Source of the DNA: Cyanobium sp. Cruz-8D1
Lineage (GTDB): Bacteria > Cyanobacteriota > Cyanobacteriia > PCC-6307 > Cyanobiaceae
Assembly: GCF_024345975.1 (NCBI RefSeq)
Contig: NZ_JAGQCD010000001.1
Coordinates: 1-64,000 of the forward strand
Direction of reading: 5' to 3'
DNA length: 64,000 nucleotides
Shown one piece after another: positions 50,181 to 59,177 of this stretch (positions are counted from its first letter, which is position 1; every line of letters starts with the position of its first letter). The notes beneath the pieces were generated by a model. The model worked only from the letters and a program-made list of their open reading frames with translations, searched no databases and had not been told where the DNA came from. The position numbers and the translations under genes are program-made.

Positions 50181-51218
50181 TCAGAGTGTGACGTCCAGAT
50201 AGTTGTGGAGCACCTGGGGAGCGACTCGGATGTGACGCTCAGTGTCATGGGATTCACATGTTCCATGGTAATATTCGAGGCCATTGATCATGGCTAGCTG
50301 AAAATAATCGGGTCGCACTCCATGCCCTTCCTGGAAGAGCTCCAGGAGGCTCCCTTGTCGCGAGTGAAGCAGGTTAGTGAGGCTGGCTCCATGGGGCGCC
50401 ACGATGTGAGTGGCGCCGCGGAAAAGGGCGATCTGCTCGGCCACCGAGAGCTTCTCGGTCTGCACCGCCACGAAGCCGTGGGGAGCGAGAATCTCCATCA
50501 CCTCCTTTTCGTTGGTCACCTGGCGGGAGGGAACGCCGCGTCGGGAGAGGTAGATCCGCTGCGGGCCGGCTCCTTCACTGGCCGGAAGGGATCTTGAGAA
50601 CCGGTCGCGAAGCTGCCCGATTGCCCAGGGCGAGGTGGCATCGAAGGGGGCTTGCCCCAAGCGTTGCCAGCGATGGGCCACATAGGCGATCAGCCGATGG
50701 ACTGCAAGGCCCCCGCGTCCCACGGGCCGGTGGGGTATGAACCGGTCCCTGTCGATCCCCAGCAGGGCCAGCGATTCCGCTTGCCAATGGTTGAGTCGGG
50801 ACGGCACGATCAGCCGAGGGATCTCGCCAGTTCGTTGAGCGTGGTCGTCCGCGGCGATCAGTCTGGGCAGACAGTCGAGAAACCAGTGGAAGTAACTGCC
50901 GGTCCACTGGCGAGCGTCGACCAGGGAGCACACGGTGGCGTGGATCCGTTCCTGCGCCGGCAGCATGGACCGAAGCCGGATAGCGTGCCGCTGCCTGGGC
51001 TCCATCTCCTTGAGGTGGAGAGTCTCCTCCACGATGAGGCGATTTCTGCCCACACCCACCAGGTTGTCTGTGACCAGGCGGGTGTTCTCCTGAACGACAT
51101 AGCTCTGCGGGTCGAGAAGGATCGGCTGGAGGTAATCGGCGATGCGGCCGAGGGGCTGACCCCAGGGGTTGGCTATGCGGTAGTGGCAGCGCTCGCGTCC
51201 GTGGAGTTCGATGTGCAT
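50181..51218 (-). CDS. Glycosyltransferase family 61 protein
   Basis: 345 residues from ATG 51218 (MHIELHGRERC). The GT61/DUF563 features are visible: GSYFHWFLDCLPRLI (about 123-137), PQRIYLSRRGVPSRQVTNEK, and HIVAPHGASLTNLLHSRQGS near the C-terminus. No signal peptide, so acts in the cytosol on an unknown sugar acceptor, probably in the same polysaccharide pathway as the epimerase 1.5 kb downstream. It is followed on the same strand by the low-GC gene and preceded by ribD only seven bases upstream. Confidence 0.87.
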   Translation of the reverse strand: MHIELHGRERCHYRIANPWGQPLGRIADYLQPILLDPQSYVVQENTRLVTDNLVGVGRNRLIVEETLHLKEMEPRQRHAIRLRSMLPAQERIHATVCSLVDARQWTGSYFHWFLDCLPRLIAADDHAQRTGEIPRLIVPSRLNHWQAESLALLGIDRDRFIPHRPVGRGGLAVHRLIAYVAHRWQRLGQAPFDATSPWAIGQLRDRFSRSLPASEGAGPQRIYLSRRGVPSRQVTNEKEVMEILAPHGFVAVQTEKLSVAEQIALFRGATHIVAPHGASLTNLLHSRQGSLLELFQEGHGVRPDYFQLAMINGLEYYHGTCESHDTERHIRVAPQVLHNYLDVTL

Positions 51219-51225
51219 GGGGTTT

Positions 51226-52359
51226 TCAGGTGGTGCACGCGGCTGCTTCCGCCCCAGCCTTGGCCGGTGGCTGCGGGGCCACGAGCTGCCACAGCATGTC
51301 GTGGCCGAGTCGCCGGATCTGGCCATGCCCCCAGGGCTCGGCTGCATCGATGGTCACAAGGCCCAAGTCCCCCAGTGGCGTCTGTGCCGGCCGGCCTCCC
51401 AACAGCTTCGGGGCGATCACGGCGGCCACTTTCTGCACGCAGCCCTGCCGCAGGGCCGCCGCCGCCAGCTCGGGGCCGCACTCCCACAACACCTGGTTGC
51501 AGCCGCGCTTAGCAAGGGCCTCGTGCAGCTGCTGCGGTTCACAGGCAGAGAGCTCCAGCCGCTCCACCCCCAGCGCATCGATTTGCCCACGGGCCGCCGC
51601 CGGTGCTTCCGGGCCATGGGCCACCAGGGTGGGTGCTGCAGCCGGATCCCACAGCCGGGCCTGCTCCGGCAGATCCAGGCCCCGGCTCAGCACCACCCGC
51701 AAGGGTTCGGGATCGCGTTGCCCCCGGCTTGTGAGCAGGGGATCATCGGCGCGCACCGTGCCACCCCCCACGATCACGGCATCGCATCGCGCCCGCAGCC
51801 GGTGCACCCAGTCCCGGGCCTCCGGGCCACTGATCCACTGGCTGACGCCATTGGGCAGGGCCGTACGCCCATCCAGGCTCATGGCCCATTTGAGGATTCC
51901 CAGGGGGCGGCCCGTGGCGACCCGATGCAGGAAGGCCCGGTTGAGCCGGCGCGCCTCGGCTTCCATCACCCCTTCGATCACCTCCAGGCCCGCCGCCCGC
52001 AGCCGGGCGATGCCGCCACCGGACACCAGGGGATGGGGATCGGCCATGGCCAGCACCACCCGGGCGATGCCGGCGGCGAGCACGGCCTCGCTGCAGGGGG
52101 GTGTTCGGCCGTGATGACAGCAGGGCTCCAGGGTCACGACCAGAGTGCCGCCCCGGGCCCGCTCGCCGGCCTGGGCCAGGGCCCCCACCTCCGCATGGGG
52201 GCCTCCGGCGCGGGCATGGAACCCTTCCCCCACCAGCTGGCCGCCGGTATCGAGCACCACGGCACCCACCAGGGGATTGGGGCTCGTGCGGCCCTCGGCG
52301 AGGGCGGCCAGTTGCAGGGCCCTGGCCATCCAGGGGTGCCAGGGCGAGGCGCTGCTCAC
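51226..52359 (-). CDS. ribD: Bifunctional riboflavin biosynthesis deaminase/reductase RibD
   Basis: 377 residues from GTG 52359 (GTGA overlap with the DUF3122 stop). Deaminase domain: SPNPLVGAVV, zinc ligands in HAEV and PCCHHGRTPPC. Reductase domain: RPLGILKWAMSLDGRTAL, SGPEARDWVHRLRARCDAVI, GGGTVRADDPLL. It performs two consecutive steps from the GTP cyclohydrolase II product toward riboflavin. ribF lies about 10 kb away on the other strand, not in an operon. A GT61 gene follows seven bases downstream. Confidence 0.92.
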   Translation of the reverse strand: MSSASPWHPWMARALQLAALAEGRTSPNPLVGAVVLDTGGQLVGEGFHARAGGPHAEVGALAQAGERARGGTLVVTLEPCCHHGRTPPCSEAVLAAGIARVVLAMADPHPLVSGGGIARLRAAGLEVIEGVMEAEARRLNRAFLHRVATGRPLGILKWAMSLDGRTALPNGVSQWISGPEARDWVHRLRARCDAVIVGGGTVRADDPLLTSRGQRDPEPLRVVLSRGLDLPEQARLWDPAAAPTLVAHGPEAPAAARGQIDALGVERLELSACEPQQLHEALAKRGCNQVLWECGPELAAAALRQGCVQKVAAVIAPKLLGGRPAQTPLGDLGLVTIDAAEPWGHGQIRRLGHDMLWQLVAPQPPAKAGAEAAACTT

Positions 52360-52886
52360 GCGGCCGGCGCGTCCGGGAGGCTGCGCCACTCCGCCACCAC
52401 GTAGGGCGGCACCGCCAGCTCGCTGAACACCCGTGGCAGCCGCAACCGCAGGGGACGGTTCTGCTCCAGATCGGCCAGCAGCGGCGCCAGATCGAACTCG
52501 GCCGCCGCGGAACGGGTGTCGCCGGCCAGGGCGGGGTTGCCGAGGGTCACATCCTCCAGGGCCCAGAGCAGACGGCCGCTGCGCACCTCCAGGGCGGTGG
52601 GATGGTCGAGGCGCACCTTGCCGGGGTAGCCCACAATCCTCAGCCGCAGCGGGCCGCCGGGCGGACCCTCCCGGTAGGCCACCACCTGCCAGCTCTGGTC
52701 GTCGAGATCGCGCAGGCTCTCCAGGCTGCGGACCACCGGCGTGCCGTTGCCATCGGGGTGGGCATGCAGCAGCGCCAGGGCCGGCGCCGGGGCCAGTACC
52801 AGCAGGCTACCCAGGATCAGACCCAGGAACCCCGCCAGCCGCCAGCGGCGGCGGCTCGCTTCCACCAACCAGCCGGCTGCGCTCAT
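52356..52886 (-). CDS. DUF3122 domain-containing protein
   Basis: 176 residues, start ATG 52886 overlapping the GH116 stop (ATGA). N-terminal signal peptide or anchor at about 17-40 (LAGFLGLILGSLLVLAPAPALA). The remainder is the cyanobacterial DUF3122 domain: LRDLDDQSWQVVAYREGPP, LRLRIVGYPGKVRLDHPTAL, and LPRVFSELAVPPYVVAEW at the end. Probably periplasmic or luminal; function unknown. Tightly coupled on both sides (GH116 upstream, ribD downstream). Confidence 0.83.
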   Translation of the reverse strand: MSAAGWLVEASRRRWRLAGFLGLILGSLLVLAPAPALALLHAHPDGNGTPVVRSLESLRDLDDQSWQVVAYREGPPGGPLRLRIVGYPGKVRLDHPTALEVRSGRLLWALEDVTLGNPALAGDTRSAAAEFDLAPLLADLEQNRPLRLRLPRVFSELAVPPYVVAEWRSLPDAPAA

Positions 52887-55390
52887 GGCTGGCGGTCGGC
52901 GCCGGGGATCGGTTGCCAGCCGGTGTGGGTGGCCCAGAGGGCCCAGATCGCCATGGCCCGCAGGTAGTGGCAGGCGCGGAAGGTGCCGGCGGCGGTGATC
53001 GCCTCCGGCGTGCGGAACTGCAGGCCCCCCTCGTACACCTGGCGCACGACGGCACCGGTGATGGCGAAGGCGGTGCCGCTCTGGCCCATCAGCCGGTAGT
53101 AGGCGGCCAGACCGAAGTTGATGCCGGTCCACACCTCCAGCGGGTGGGTGCCGTTCGGATCGAGGGGGGTGCCGTCGCGGCGCAGGCCGTTGGCCACCCC
53201 GAGCCGCCCCCCCTCGAAGGACTCGAAACAGGCCTGCCGGATCGCGTTCAGGGCCGAGAGGGCCCGGTCGTCGGCCACCACCGGCGGCAGCCCCAGCAGG
53301 CGGGCGTAGAAGTCGCCGCAGAGCTGGTCGGCCATCACCACCGGGGTGCCGCTGCCGGCATCGATCTTGTAATACTCGCCGTTCCAGAGCAGGGCATCGA
53401 AATGGCGGCGGGATTGTTCCAGCCAGCACCCGAAGCGCCGTTGCTCCTCGGCGGTGTCCAGCCCCAGCTCCAGCTGCAGTTGCTGGCCGATGGACAGGGA
53501 CGCCTCCAGGGCGGCGATCCAGAGGGCACCGCAGTAGGCGCTCACCCCCTGCAGGGGCCAGTCGTCGAAGGTCTGGTCCGGGGCACCGCCGTTGTCGGGC
53601 AGGCCGTCGTCATTGACGTCGAAGCGCTTCAGATAATCCAGGGCGACCACCGCCGCCGGCCAGCAGTCCGCCAGGAAACGGATGTCCGGGCCACCGGGCG
53701 CCAGCTTGTAGGTGCGCCAGACCTGCAGCACGAAATCGCTGGCCAGGTCCTTCCAGAGGTTGCAGTCCTGGTAGGCGGTGTAGTTGGTGGCGTCGAAGGG
53801 GCGCTCGTTGGGGGCGCCGAGGTCGTGGGGGGTGGCCCCCGCCACCTTGCGGGCCGCCTCCACCCGGCCCCGCCCCTGGGTGAAGTACCAGCCGATCGGG
53901 CGCGGCGTCGGATCGGCGGCGGGGATGGCGCGGGCGAAGCTGCGCAGCACCGCCTTGTCGAGCTCGGGCCAGAGCTGCAGCAGGGCGAAGGAGCCGTACA
54001 GCCGCACGTCGAGGCTTTCGTACCAGGCGTAGTCGAGGCACTCGAGCACCCCGAAGCGCCCCACCGGATCGCCTGAGCTGGCGGCGGTCCAGAGGCTGCC
54101 GCCGCTGGCCAGGTCGTAGAGCTCGTTGAGCAGGGCCATCCGTAACGGCTCTGCCAGGTCGTGGCGTTGCACCACCGGCGCCTGCCAGGTTTCGATCGCG
54201 GCCCGCCAGTCGCGCCAGTCGGCCAGGGCTTCGCCGGCGATGGCCGCGGCGTTGTCACCATCTGTGCCGAAGAAGTCGGTGTAGCGGCGCAGGGCCCGGG
54301 TGCCGGTGGCGAAGGCCGTCACGGGCAGATCCCAGCTGATCACCACCGGGATCTCGAGCGAAGCACCCGGCTCCAGGCGGAAGCGCACCGCCAGGGCGGC
54401 GCTGAGGGGAGCGTCGCCGGTGCTGCGGCGGTCGTTGGCGCTGTCGGGGATGGAGCCGTCACGGCTGAAGGGTTCCCAGAGTTCCGACCCGTCGCCGCTG
54501 GGATCCCAGCGGCTGCAGCGGAACACCTCCACCCCCGGGTGGTTCAGTGCCGCCTCGTCGGGCACCGCCAGGCACCACTGGCCCTCCCCCTCGGCCAGGG
54601 GTTGCGACCGCTCGCCCTCCAGCAGGATTCCCTTCAGGCCGGGGGCCTCGATCCAGCGGTTGCGCTGCCCCTTGCCGCGGCCGATCGCCGGCATGTAGTT
54701 GTGCTCCGGGCTGCCGTCGTCCCGGAAGTGAACCTCCGCCGAGGGGTCGGTGTTGGTGAACCAGCCCACGGTGTTGCGCCAACTCAGCAGCAGCGACAGC
54801 TCCAGCGGCTGGCTGGTGGGGTTGCTCAGCGTCCAGGCGAAGACGGCGACGGGGTAACTGGTGCGGCGGTAGTCGCCCGGCAGGATCGGGCTGAAGGCCT
54901 CGCAGCGAACGTCGGCGGCGAAGACCGCGGCGTAATGGTGGGAGCTGATCGGGTAGCGCACCGCCACGGTGCCGCTCGCCTGCGCCGCTGTGGCGGCGGG
55001 ATACCAGCTCCAGGTGGAGAGGGGCTGGCCGCTATCTGGGCGGGAATCGTCGCGCTTGGGCGCCGTGGCCAGGGCATGGGCCCGTGTTCCGCGCCCATCG
55101 TGCTCAAAGAGAGCGAACTGGCAATCGGGCAGCACGCCGAACCAGTGCTCGCCTCCGTCGAGATGCCAGAGGTTGAAGGCGCCGTCAAGGCCCCGGGCCA
55201 GGCAGCCGGCGCCGAAGCCCCCCAGGGGCATGCCGTGGTTGGGGCCGTCGTCGAGGTTGCTGGCGTAGCGCACCGTGTAGGGCTTGTCCCAGCCCTGGCC
55301 GAAGGGCCGCGACCAGCTGGCCTCGGGGGGCTGCCAGGGGGTCCTGCCGCGCCGCAGGTTCTGGAGGGCGGAGAGGCCGAAGGGCGCCAT
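52883..55390 (-). CDS. GH116-family glycoside hydrolase (non-lysosomal glucosylceramidase-like)
   Basis: 835 residues. N-terminal beta-sandwich domain (about 1-350) beginning GMPLGGFGAGCLARGLDGAF and containing YPISSHHYAAVFAADVRCEA and FAWTLSNPTSQPLELSLLLS; C-terminal (alpha/alpha)6 catalytic barrel with FGVLECLDYAWYESLDVRLY, NGEYYKIDAG and VVMADQLCGDFYARLLGLP, where the Asp is the expected acid/base region of GH116. No signal peptide. Characterised members cleave beta-glucosides or beta-xylosides, and animal GBA2 cleaves glucosylceramide; the cyanobacterial substrate could be a beta-glucolipid. The stop overlaps DUF3122, giving a GH116-DUF3122-ribD run of coupled genes. Confidence 0.87.
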   Translation of the reverse strand: MAPFGLSALQNLRRGRTPWQPPEASWSRPFGQGWDKPYTVRYASNLDDGPNHGMPLGGFGAGCLARGLDGAFNLWHLDGGEHWFGVLPDCQFALFEHDGRGTRAHALATAPKRDDSRPDSGQPLSTWSWYPAATAAQASGTVAVRYPISSHHYAAVFAADVRCEAFSPILPGDYRRTSYPVAVFAWTLSNPTSQPLELSLLLSWRNTVGWFTNTDPSAEVHFRDDGSPEHNYMPAIGRGKGQRNRWIEAPGLKGILLEGERSQPLAEGEGQWCLAVPDEAALNHPGVEVFRCSRWDPSGDGSELWEPFSRDGSIPDSANDRRSTGDAPLSAALAVRFRLEPGASLEIPVVISWDLPVTAFATGTRALRRYTDFFGTDGDNAAAIAGEALADWRDWRAAIETWQAPVVQRHDLAEPLRMALLNELYDLASGGSLWTAASSGDPVGRFGVLECLDYAWYESLDVRLYGSFALLQLWPELDKAVLRSFARAIPAADPTPRPIGWYFTQGRGRVEAARKVAGATPHDLGAPNERPFDATNYTAYQDCNLWKDLASDFVLQVWRTYKLAPGGPDIRFLADCWPAAVVALDYLKRFDVNDDGLPDNGGAPDQTFDDWPLQGVSAYCGALWIAALEASLSIGQQLQLELGLDTAEEQRRFGCWLEQSRRHFDALLWNGEYYKIDAGSGTPVVMADQLCGDFYARLLGLPPVVADDRALSALNAIRQACFESFEGGRLGVANGLRRDGTPLDPNGTHPLEVWTGINFGLAAYYRLMGQSGTAFAITGAVVRQVYEGGLQFRTPEAITAAGTFRACHYLRAMAIWALWATHTGWQPIPGADRQP

Positions 55391-55465
55391 GGGGCCAGAC
55401 GAGGTGGGCCCAGCTTGTCAGAGCTGGCCATCGGCTTGTTTCCTGGCCTGGACGTTCCTCGTCGA

Positions 55466-55729
55466 TCAGCCGGGCAAGGAGCCGCCCCCCAGCTGATCGC
55501 TGCCCAGCTCCTGCTCAATCAGGGCATCGAGGGTGACGGCGCTGCGCACCAGCGACTGGTAGCGCTGCACCACACGCCGATTGCGCTCCAGCCAGCTGCC
55601 CGGGTCACCGCCGCCCCCCAGGGGGCTGGCGACGGCGCTTGCCCGGTCGTCCTCGAGCAGTTCGAGATCGCTCTGGTGGGCCAGCAGGGCCAGCACCAGG
55701 GTGTGGATCCGCTGGCGTCGATCGCTCAT
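55466..55729 (-). CDS. Small conserved-type protein, 87 aa, unknown
   Basis: From ATG 55729: MSDRRQRIHTLVLALLAHQS, then an acidic segment DLELLEDDRASAVASP and WLERNRRVVQRYQSLVRSAV, ending with a glycine-rich tail. It is helical and charged, without a signal peptide. The divergent cobL gene begins 37 bases away; the opposite strand here has no better frame. I recognise no family; codon use agrees with a real gene. Confidence 0.6.
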   Translation of the reverse strand: MSDRRQRIHTLVLALLAHQSDLELLEDDRASAVASPLGGGGDPGSWLERNRRVVQRYQSLVRSAVTLDALIEQELGSDQLGGGSLPG

Positions 55730-55765
55730 GGGCAGAGGGTGTGGCCGGCACTGGTGGGGAGCATC

Positions 55766-57061
55766 ATGGCCAGCAGTGGCGCAGGGGCACGGCTGGAGGG
55801 TTCGCTGCTGGACGTGCTGGGCACCGATGCCGCCGGGATGGCGGGCCTCTCCCGCCACTGGCAGGACGAGATCCTGCGGGCCGATCTGGTGGCGGCCCCC
55901 CGGCGTCTGCTGGCGGATCTCGAGGCTTGGCGCGGCGACACCCCAGCGCCGGAGCTGCTGGCCAGTGACCGGCCCGCAGAGCTGCTGCCGCGGCTGCAGC
56001 GGGCCCTCGTCGCCGGCGAGAGGGTGGTGCTCCTGGCCAGCGGCGATCCGCTCTGGTTCGGCCTTGGCCGTCTGCTGCTGCAGCACTTCCCCGCCGAGCG
56101 CCTCCGCTTCCACCCGGCCCCCACCTCCCTGCAGCTGGCCTTCGCCCGCCTGGGCCGCCCCTGGCAGGACGCCTCGTGGATCAGCTTGCACGGCCGCGAT
56201 CCGGAGCCCCTGGCGGCGCGGTTGCAGCAGCGGCCCACCGCCCTGGCGGTGCTGACCGATCCGGGCCGGGGGGGCGCCGCCGAGGTGCGTGGGATCCTGC
56301 GGGCTTCGGGGCTGGAGGCCGCCTATCAGGTCTGGCTGGCGGAGCGCCTCGGCCATCCGGCGGAGCGTCTGCAACGGCTGGAGCCCGCCGACCCCCTGCC
56401 GCCGGATCTCGATCCCCTGCACCTGGTGCTGCTGATCGCCGTCGAGCCTGCGGTACCTCCGCCGGAGGCTCTGCCCCTGTTCGGGCTGGCCGATGGCCTC
56501 TGGCTGCAACACCCCGACCAGCCGGGACTGATGACGAAGCGGGAGGTGCGCATCCAGCTGCTGGCCGATCTGGAGCTGCCCGAGACGGGTGTGCTCTGGG
56601 ACATCGGTGCCGGGGTGGGATCGGTGGGGCTGGAGGCGCTGCGCTTGCGGCCTGGGCTGGCCCTGTGGGCCGTGGAGCGCCGGGCCGGGGCGGCGGCCCT
56701 GATCGGCGCCAATGCGACCCGGCTGGGGGTGCGGCCCGCGGGCGTGCTGGAGGGGGAAGCGCCAGCGGCCCTGGCGGATCTGCCCGACCCCGATCGGGTA
56801 CTGATCGGTGGCGGTGGTGCTGGACGCAGCGCGCTGCTGGAGGCGGTGCTGGGGCGGCTGCGGCCCGGCGGAGTGGTGGTGCTGCCCCTGGCCACGGTGG
56901 AGGGACTGGCCCGGTGCCGTCCCCTGCTGGAGCAGGCCGGCCTGGGGGTGGCCATCACCCAGATCCAGGCCTGGCGTGGCGCTCCCCTGGCGGAGGGCAC
57001 CCGCCTGGCCCCCCTCAATCCCGTGCTGGTGCTGAAGGGGACGCGCCCGGCAGCGGGGTGA
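55766..57061 (+). CDS. cobL: Precorrin-6Y C5,15-methyltransferase (CbiE/CbiT fusion)
   Basis: 431 residues from ATG 55766. The N-terminal tetrapyrrole methylase half (about 1-230; VVLLASGDPLWFGLGRLLLQ, LQLAFARLGRPWQDASWISL, HGRDPEPL) is CbiE-like; the C-terminal half carries the CbiT Rossmann motif DIGAGVGSVGLEAL after TKREVRIQLLADLELP. It methylates C5 and C15 and decarboxylates in cobalamin (pseudocobalamin) synthesis. Its 3' end overlaps the convergent DUF192 gene by 47 bases. The N-terminus of the first methylase lacks the usual initial glycine-rich motif, but the length is normal. Confidence 0.9.
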   Translation: MASSGAGARLEGSLLDVLGTDAAGMAGLSRHWQDEILRADLVAAPRRLLADLEAWRGDTPAPELLASDRPAELLPRLQRALVAGERVVLLASGDPLWFGLGRLLLQHFPAERLRFHPAPTSLQLAFARLGRPWQDASWISLHGRDPEPLAARLQQRPTALAVLTDPGRGGAAEVRGILRASGLEAAYQVWLAERLGHPAERLQRLEPADPLPPDLDPLHLVLLIAVEPAVPPPEALPLFGLADGLWLQHPDQPGLMTKREVRIQLLADLELPETGVLWDIGAGVGSVGLEALRLRPGLALWAVERRAGAAALIGANATRLGVRPAGVLEGEAPAALADLPDPDRVLIGGGGAGRSALLEAVLGRLRPGGVVVLPLATVEGLARCRPLLEQAGLGVAITQIQAWRGAPLAEGTRLAPLNPVLVLKGTRPAAG

Positions 57062-57524
57062 TCCGCACCGGGGTGCCCACGCTGACGCCGAGCACGGCGG
57101 CCTCGCCGGCCGCCAGTTCCAGCACCCCGTCCACCGGCGTGTCGGGGCCGTAGCTGCGGCAGGGCAGGTCCATGCAGGGGGGGACGGCAGGCTCGAGGAA
57201 AACAACGCGACCGCCCTGGATGAACAGCATGTCGAGGGGTTCCGGCGTGCGGTGCATCCAGAAGCGGGCCAGCGCGGGGGGGGCGTAGGGGAACCACATG
57301 CCGTGCAGGTGGGGCAAGGGGGGGCGCAGCTGCAACCCCATGGCCTGCTGGCGCTCGCCGCGGGGCACCTCCAGCTGGATGCAGCGGGATGGCGGCGGGC
57401 CCTCCAGGCACCACTGGGCGGTGATCGGCAGGAACTGGGGCGGGCTCTGGCTCAGGCCCGGTCCGCAGCCAACCAGCGCGACCACGCCCGCGAGGGTCCA
57501 GCGCCGGAGCAGGGCCCTGCTCAT
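57015..57524 (-). CDS. DUF192 domain-containing probable lipoprotein
   Basis: 169 residues. The N-terminus LAGVVALVGCGPG is a possible lipobox, so the protein may be a lipoprotein or exported. DUF192 core: VPRGERQQAMGLQLRPPLPH, MWFPYAPPALARFWMHRTPE, LDMLFIQGGRVVFLEPAVPP, then VDGVLELAAGEA. Function of the family is unknown. It follows the response regulator gene in an ATGA overlap and overlaps the convergent cobL end by 47 bases. Confidence 0.85.
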   Translation of the reverse strand: MSRALLRRWTLAGVVALVGCGPGLSQSPPQFLPITAQWCLEGPPPSRCIQLEVPRGERQQAMGLQLRPPLPHLHGMWFPYAPPALARFWMHRTPEPLDMLFIQGGRVVFLEPAVPPCMDLPCRSYGPDTPVDGVLELAAGEAAVLGVSVGTPVRITPLPGASPSAPARD

Positions 57525-58213
57525 GGCACGGGTCCGGTGGGGGGACGGCCGTCACTGAGGCAGTAGCCCTGGCCACGCACGGTGTGGATCAGCCGTGAGG
57601 CACCATCCTGCTCCAGTTTCTGGCGCAGATAGCGCACATAAACCTCAATCACGTTGCTGGCGCCGCCGCCCTGGTCGGCCCAGATCTCTTCAAGGATGCG
57701 CTCCCGGCACACCACCATTCCCCGGTGTCGCAGCAGCAACAGCAGCAGCTGATACTCCCGGGCCGTCAGGCTGAGCTGTCGCTGGCCGCGCCAACCCTGG
57801 CAGGCCACCGGGTCGATCCGCAGATCCGCCAGCTTCAGCTGGGCGGACACCGGTGTGGGGGCCTGACGCTGGGCCAGACCAAGATGCAGCCGCAACCGTG
57901 TGAGCAGGTCGCTTGTGCCGAGGCTAGGCAACCAGAAATCATCGGCACCCCATTCCAGGCAGTGGCTTCGGCTTTCGACGCTGTCGCTGGTGATGCCGAG
58001 CAGCAGGGGGCGGGCCCCCAGCCTGCGGCGCAGCTCCGGAATCCGCTGCTCGCTGCCGGGCGACAGGATCACGGCCGCAGGGAGCTCATCGCCCGGTTCC
58101 TGCTCCAGGGGCCGGTAACCGGAAACCTCCAGACGGGGGGCGAGATCGGCGGCCTCCGGGCCCACCAGCAGCACCACGACCGGCGCAGGGATGGCCGTGG
58201 CAGTTGTCGTCAC
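57521..58213 (-). CDS. OmpR-type response regulator with a receiver lacking the phosphoacceptor
   Basis: 230 residues from GTG 58213 (GTGA overlap with nadK). The C-terminal winged helix is intact: [49 protein letters not shown]. The N-terminal domain keeps the receiver outline ([47 protein letters not shown]) but the acidic pair at the first strand is absent, and the strand that should end in the phosphorylated Asp reads [11 protein letters not shown]. It cannot be phosphorylated in the usual way. No kinase is adjacent. It is cotranscribed with nadK and DUF192, which suggests redox or NADP-linked control. Confidence 0.82.
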   Translation of the reverse strand: MTTTATAIPAPVVVLLVGPEAADLAPRLEVSGYRPLEQEPGDELPAAVILSPGSEQRIPELRRRLGARPLLLGITSDSVESRSHCLEWGADDFWLPSLGTSDLLTRLRLHLGLAQRQAPTPVSAQLKLADLRIDPVACQGWRGQRQLSLTAREYQLLLLLLRHRGMVVCRERILEEIWADQGGGASNVIEVYVRYLRQKLEQDGASRLIHTVRGQGYCLSDGRPPTGPVP

Positions 58214-59136
58214 AGCGGGGCGTCGGCGTGGTTGTTGGAGGGCTTGGCCACGTGCGGCAGGCCCCAGCCCAGCTTGTTGCGCAGCACCTGGAAGAATTCG
58301 TGGTCGGCCAGCCGCACGAAGCGCACCGGATGTTCGCTGCGCCGCACCAGCACCCTGTCCTCGGGCCACACGTAGCAGCCGGCGCTGCCGTCGACCACCA
58401 TCATCAAGCGCTCGGGGGTGGCGGGGAACACCGTGACCGGCTCCTGGTCGCTGAACACCAGGGCCCGGGAGGCGAGGGAGTGGGCGGCGATCGGCGTCAG
58501 CTGCAGCACCGGGCAGTCGGGGGTGATCACCGGGCCACCGGCGCTGAGGGCGTAGGCGGTGGAGCCGGTGGGGGAGGAGAGGATCACCCCGTCGGCGGCA
58601 ATGTCGACGGGGGCGTGGCGGCCGATGGCGATCTCGAAGTGGCACATGCTGGTGAGCGGCTCCCGGTGCAGGGCCATCTCATTGAGACAGAGCACCTCCC
58701 AGCGACGCTGTTCACCGCGCATCACGCTGACCACAAGCATGGAACGCTCCTCCACGGTCCATTCCCCGGCCACCACCTGGGCCAGAGCCTTGTCGAGGTC
58801 CTTCAGGTAGGCCTCAGCCAGGAAGCCCAGATGGCCGGTGTTGATCGTCAGGATCGGCACCCCGATCGGGGCGGTCTGGCGGGCGGCGGAGAGCACCGTG
58901 CCATCCCCCCCCAGCACCAGCGCCAGGGCCATCTCCGCATCGAAGCTGGTCGGGACGCAGGCGGCATAGCCCCTGGAGCGCAGGTGCTGGTCGGGATTGG
59001 CGAAACCCACCACGCCACCGGAGCTGCTCACCCGGGCCACTTCCAGCCCCGCCGCAGTCAGCCGGCTCTCGATCAGGTCGGCGGTGTTGATCGCCAGATC
59101 CTTGCCGTCGTTGACGATCAGTCCGACCCGGGGCAC
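58210..59136 (-). CDS. nadK: NAD kinase
   Basis: 308 residues, GTG start. Catalytic GGDGTVL (the Asp is the base), [21 protein letters not shown] and [12 protein letters not shown] are all there. It phosphorylates NAD to NADP. Picocyanobacteria usually have two NAD kinase genes; this one belongs to the longer form. The gene lies 41 bases downstream of pheS on the same strand and is coupled to the atypical regulator gene. Confidence 0.93.
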   Translation of the reverse strand: MPRVGLIVNDGKDLAINTADLIESRLTAAGLEVARVSSSGGVVGFANPDQHLRSRGYAACVPTSFDAEMALALVLGGDGTVLSAARQTAPIGVPILTINTGHLGFLAEAYLKDLDKALAQVVAGEWTVEERSMLVVSVMRGEQRRWEVLCLNEMALHREPLTSMCHFEIAIGRHAPVDIAADGVILSSPTGSTAYALSAGGPVITPDCPVLQLTPIAAHSLASRALVFSDQEPVTVFPATPERLMMVVDGSAGCYVWPEDRVLVRRSEHPVRFVRLADHEFFQVLRNKLGWGLPHVAKPSNNHADAPL

Positions 59137-59177
59137 CGATCGAGGGCATGGGGGTCCATCCAGTTTATGGGGGGAGA

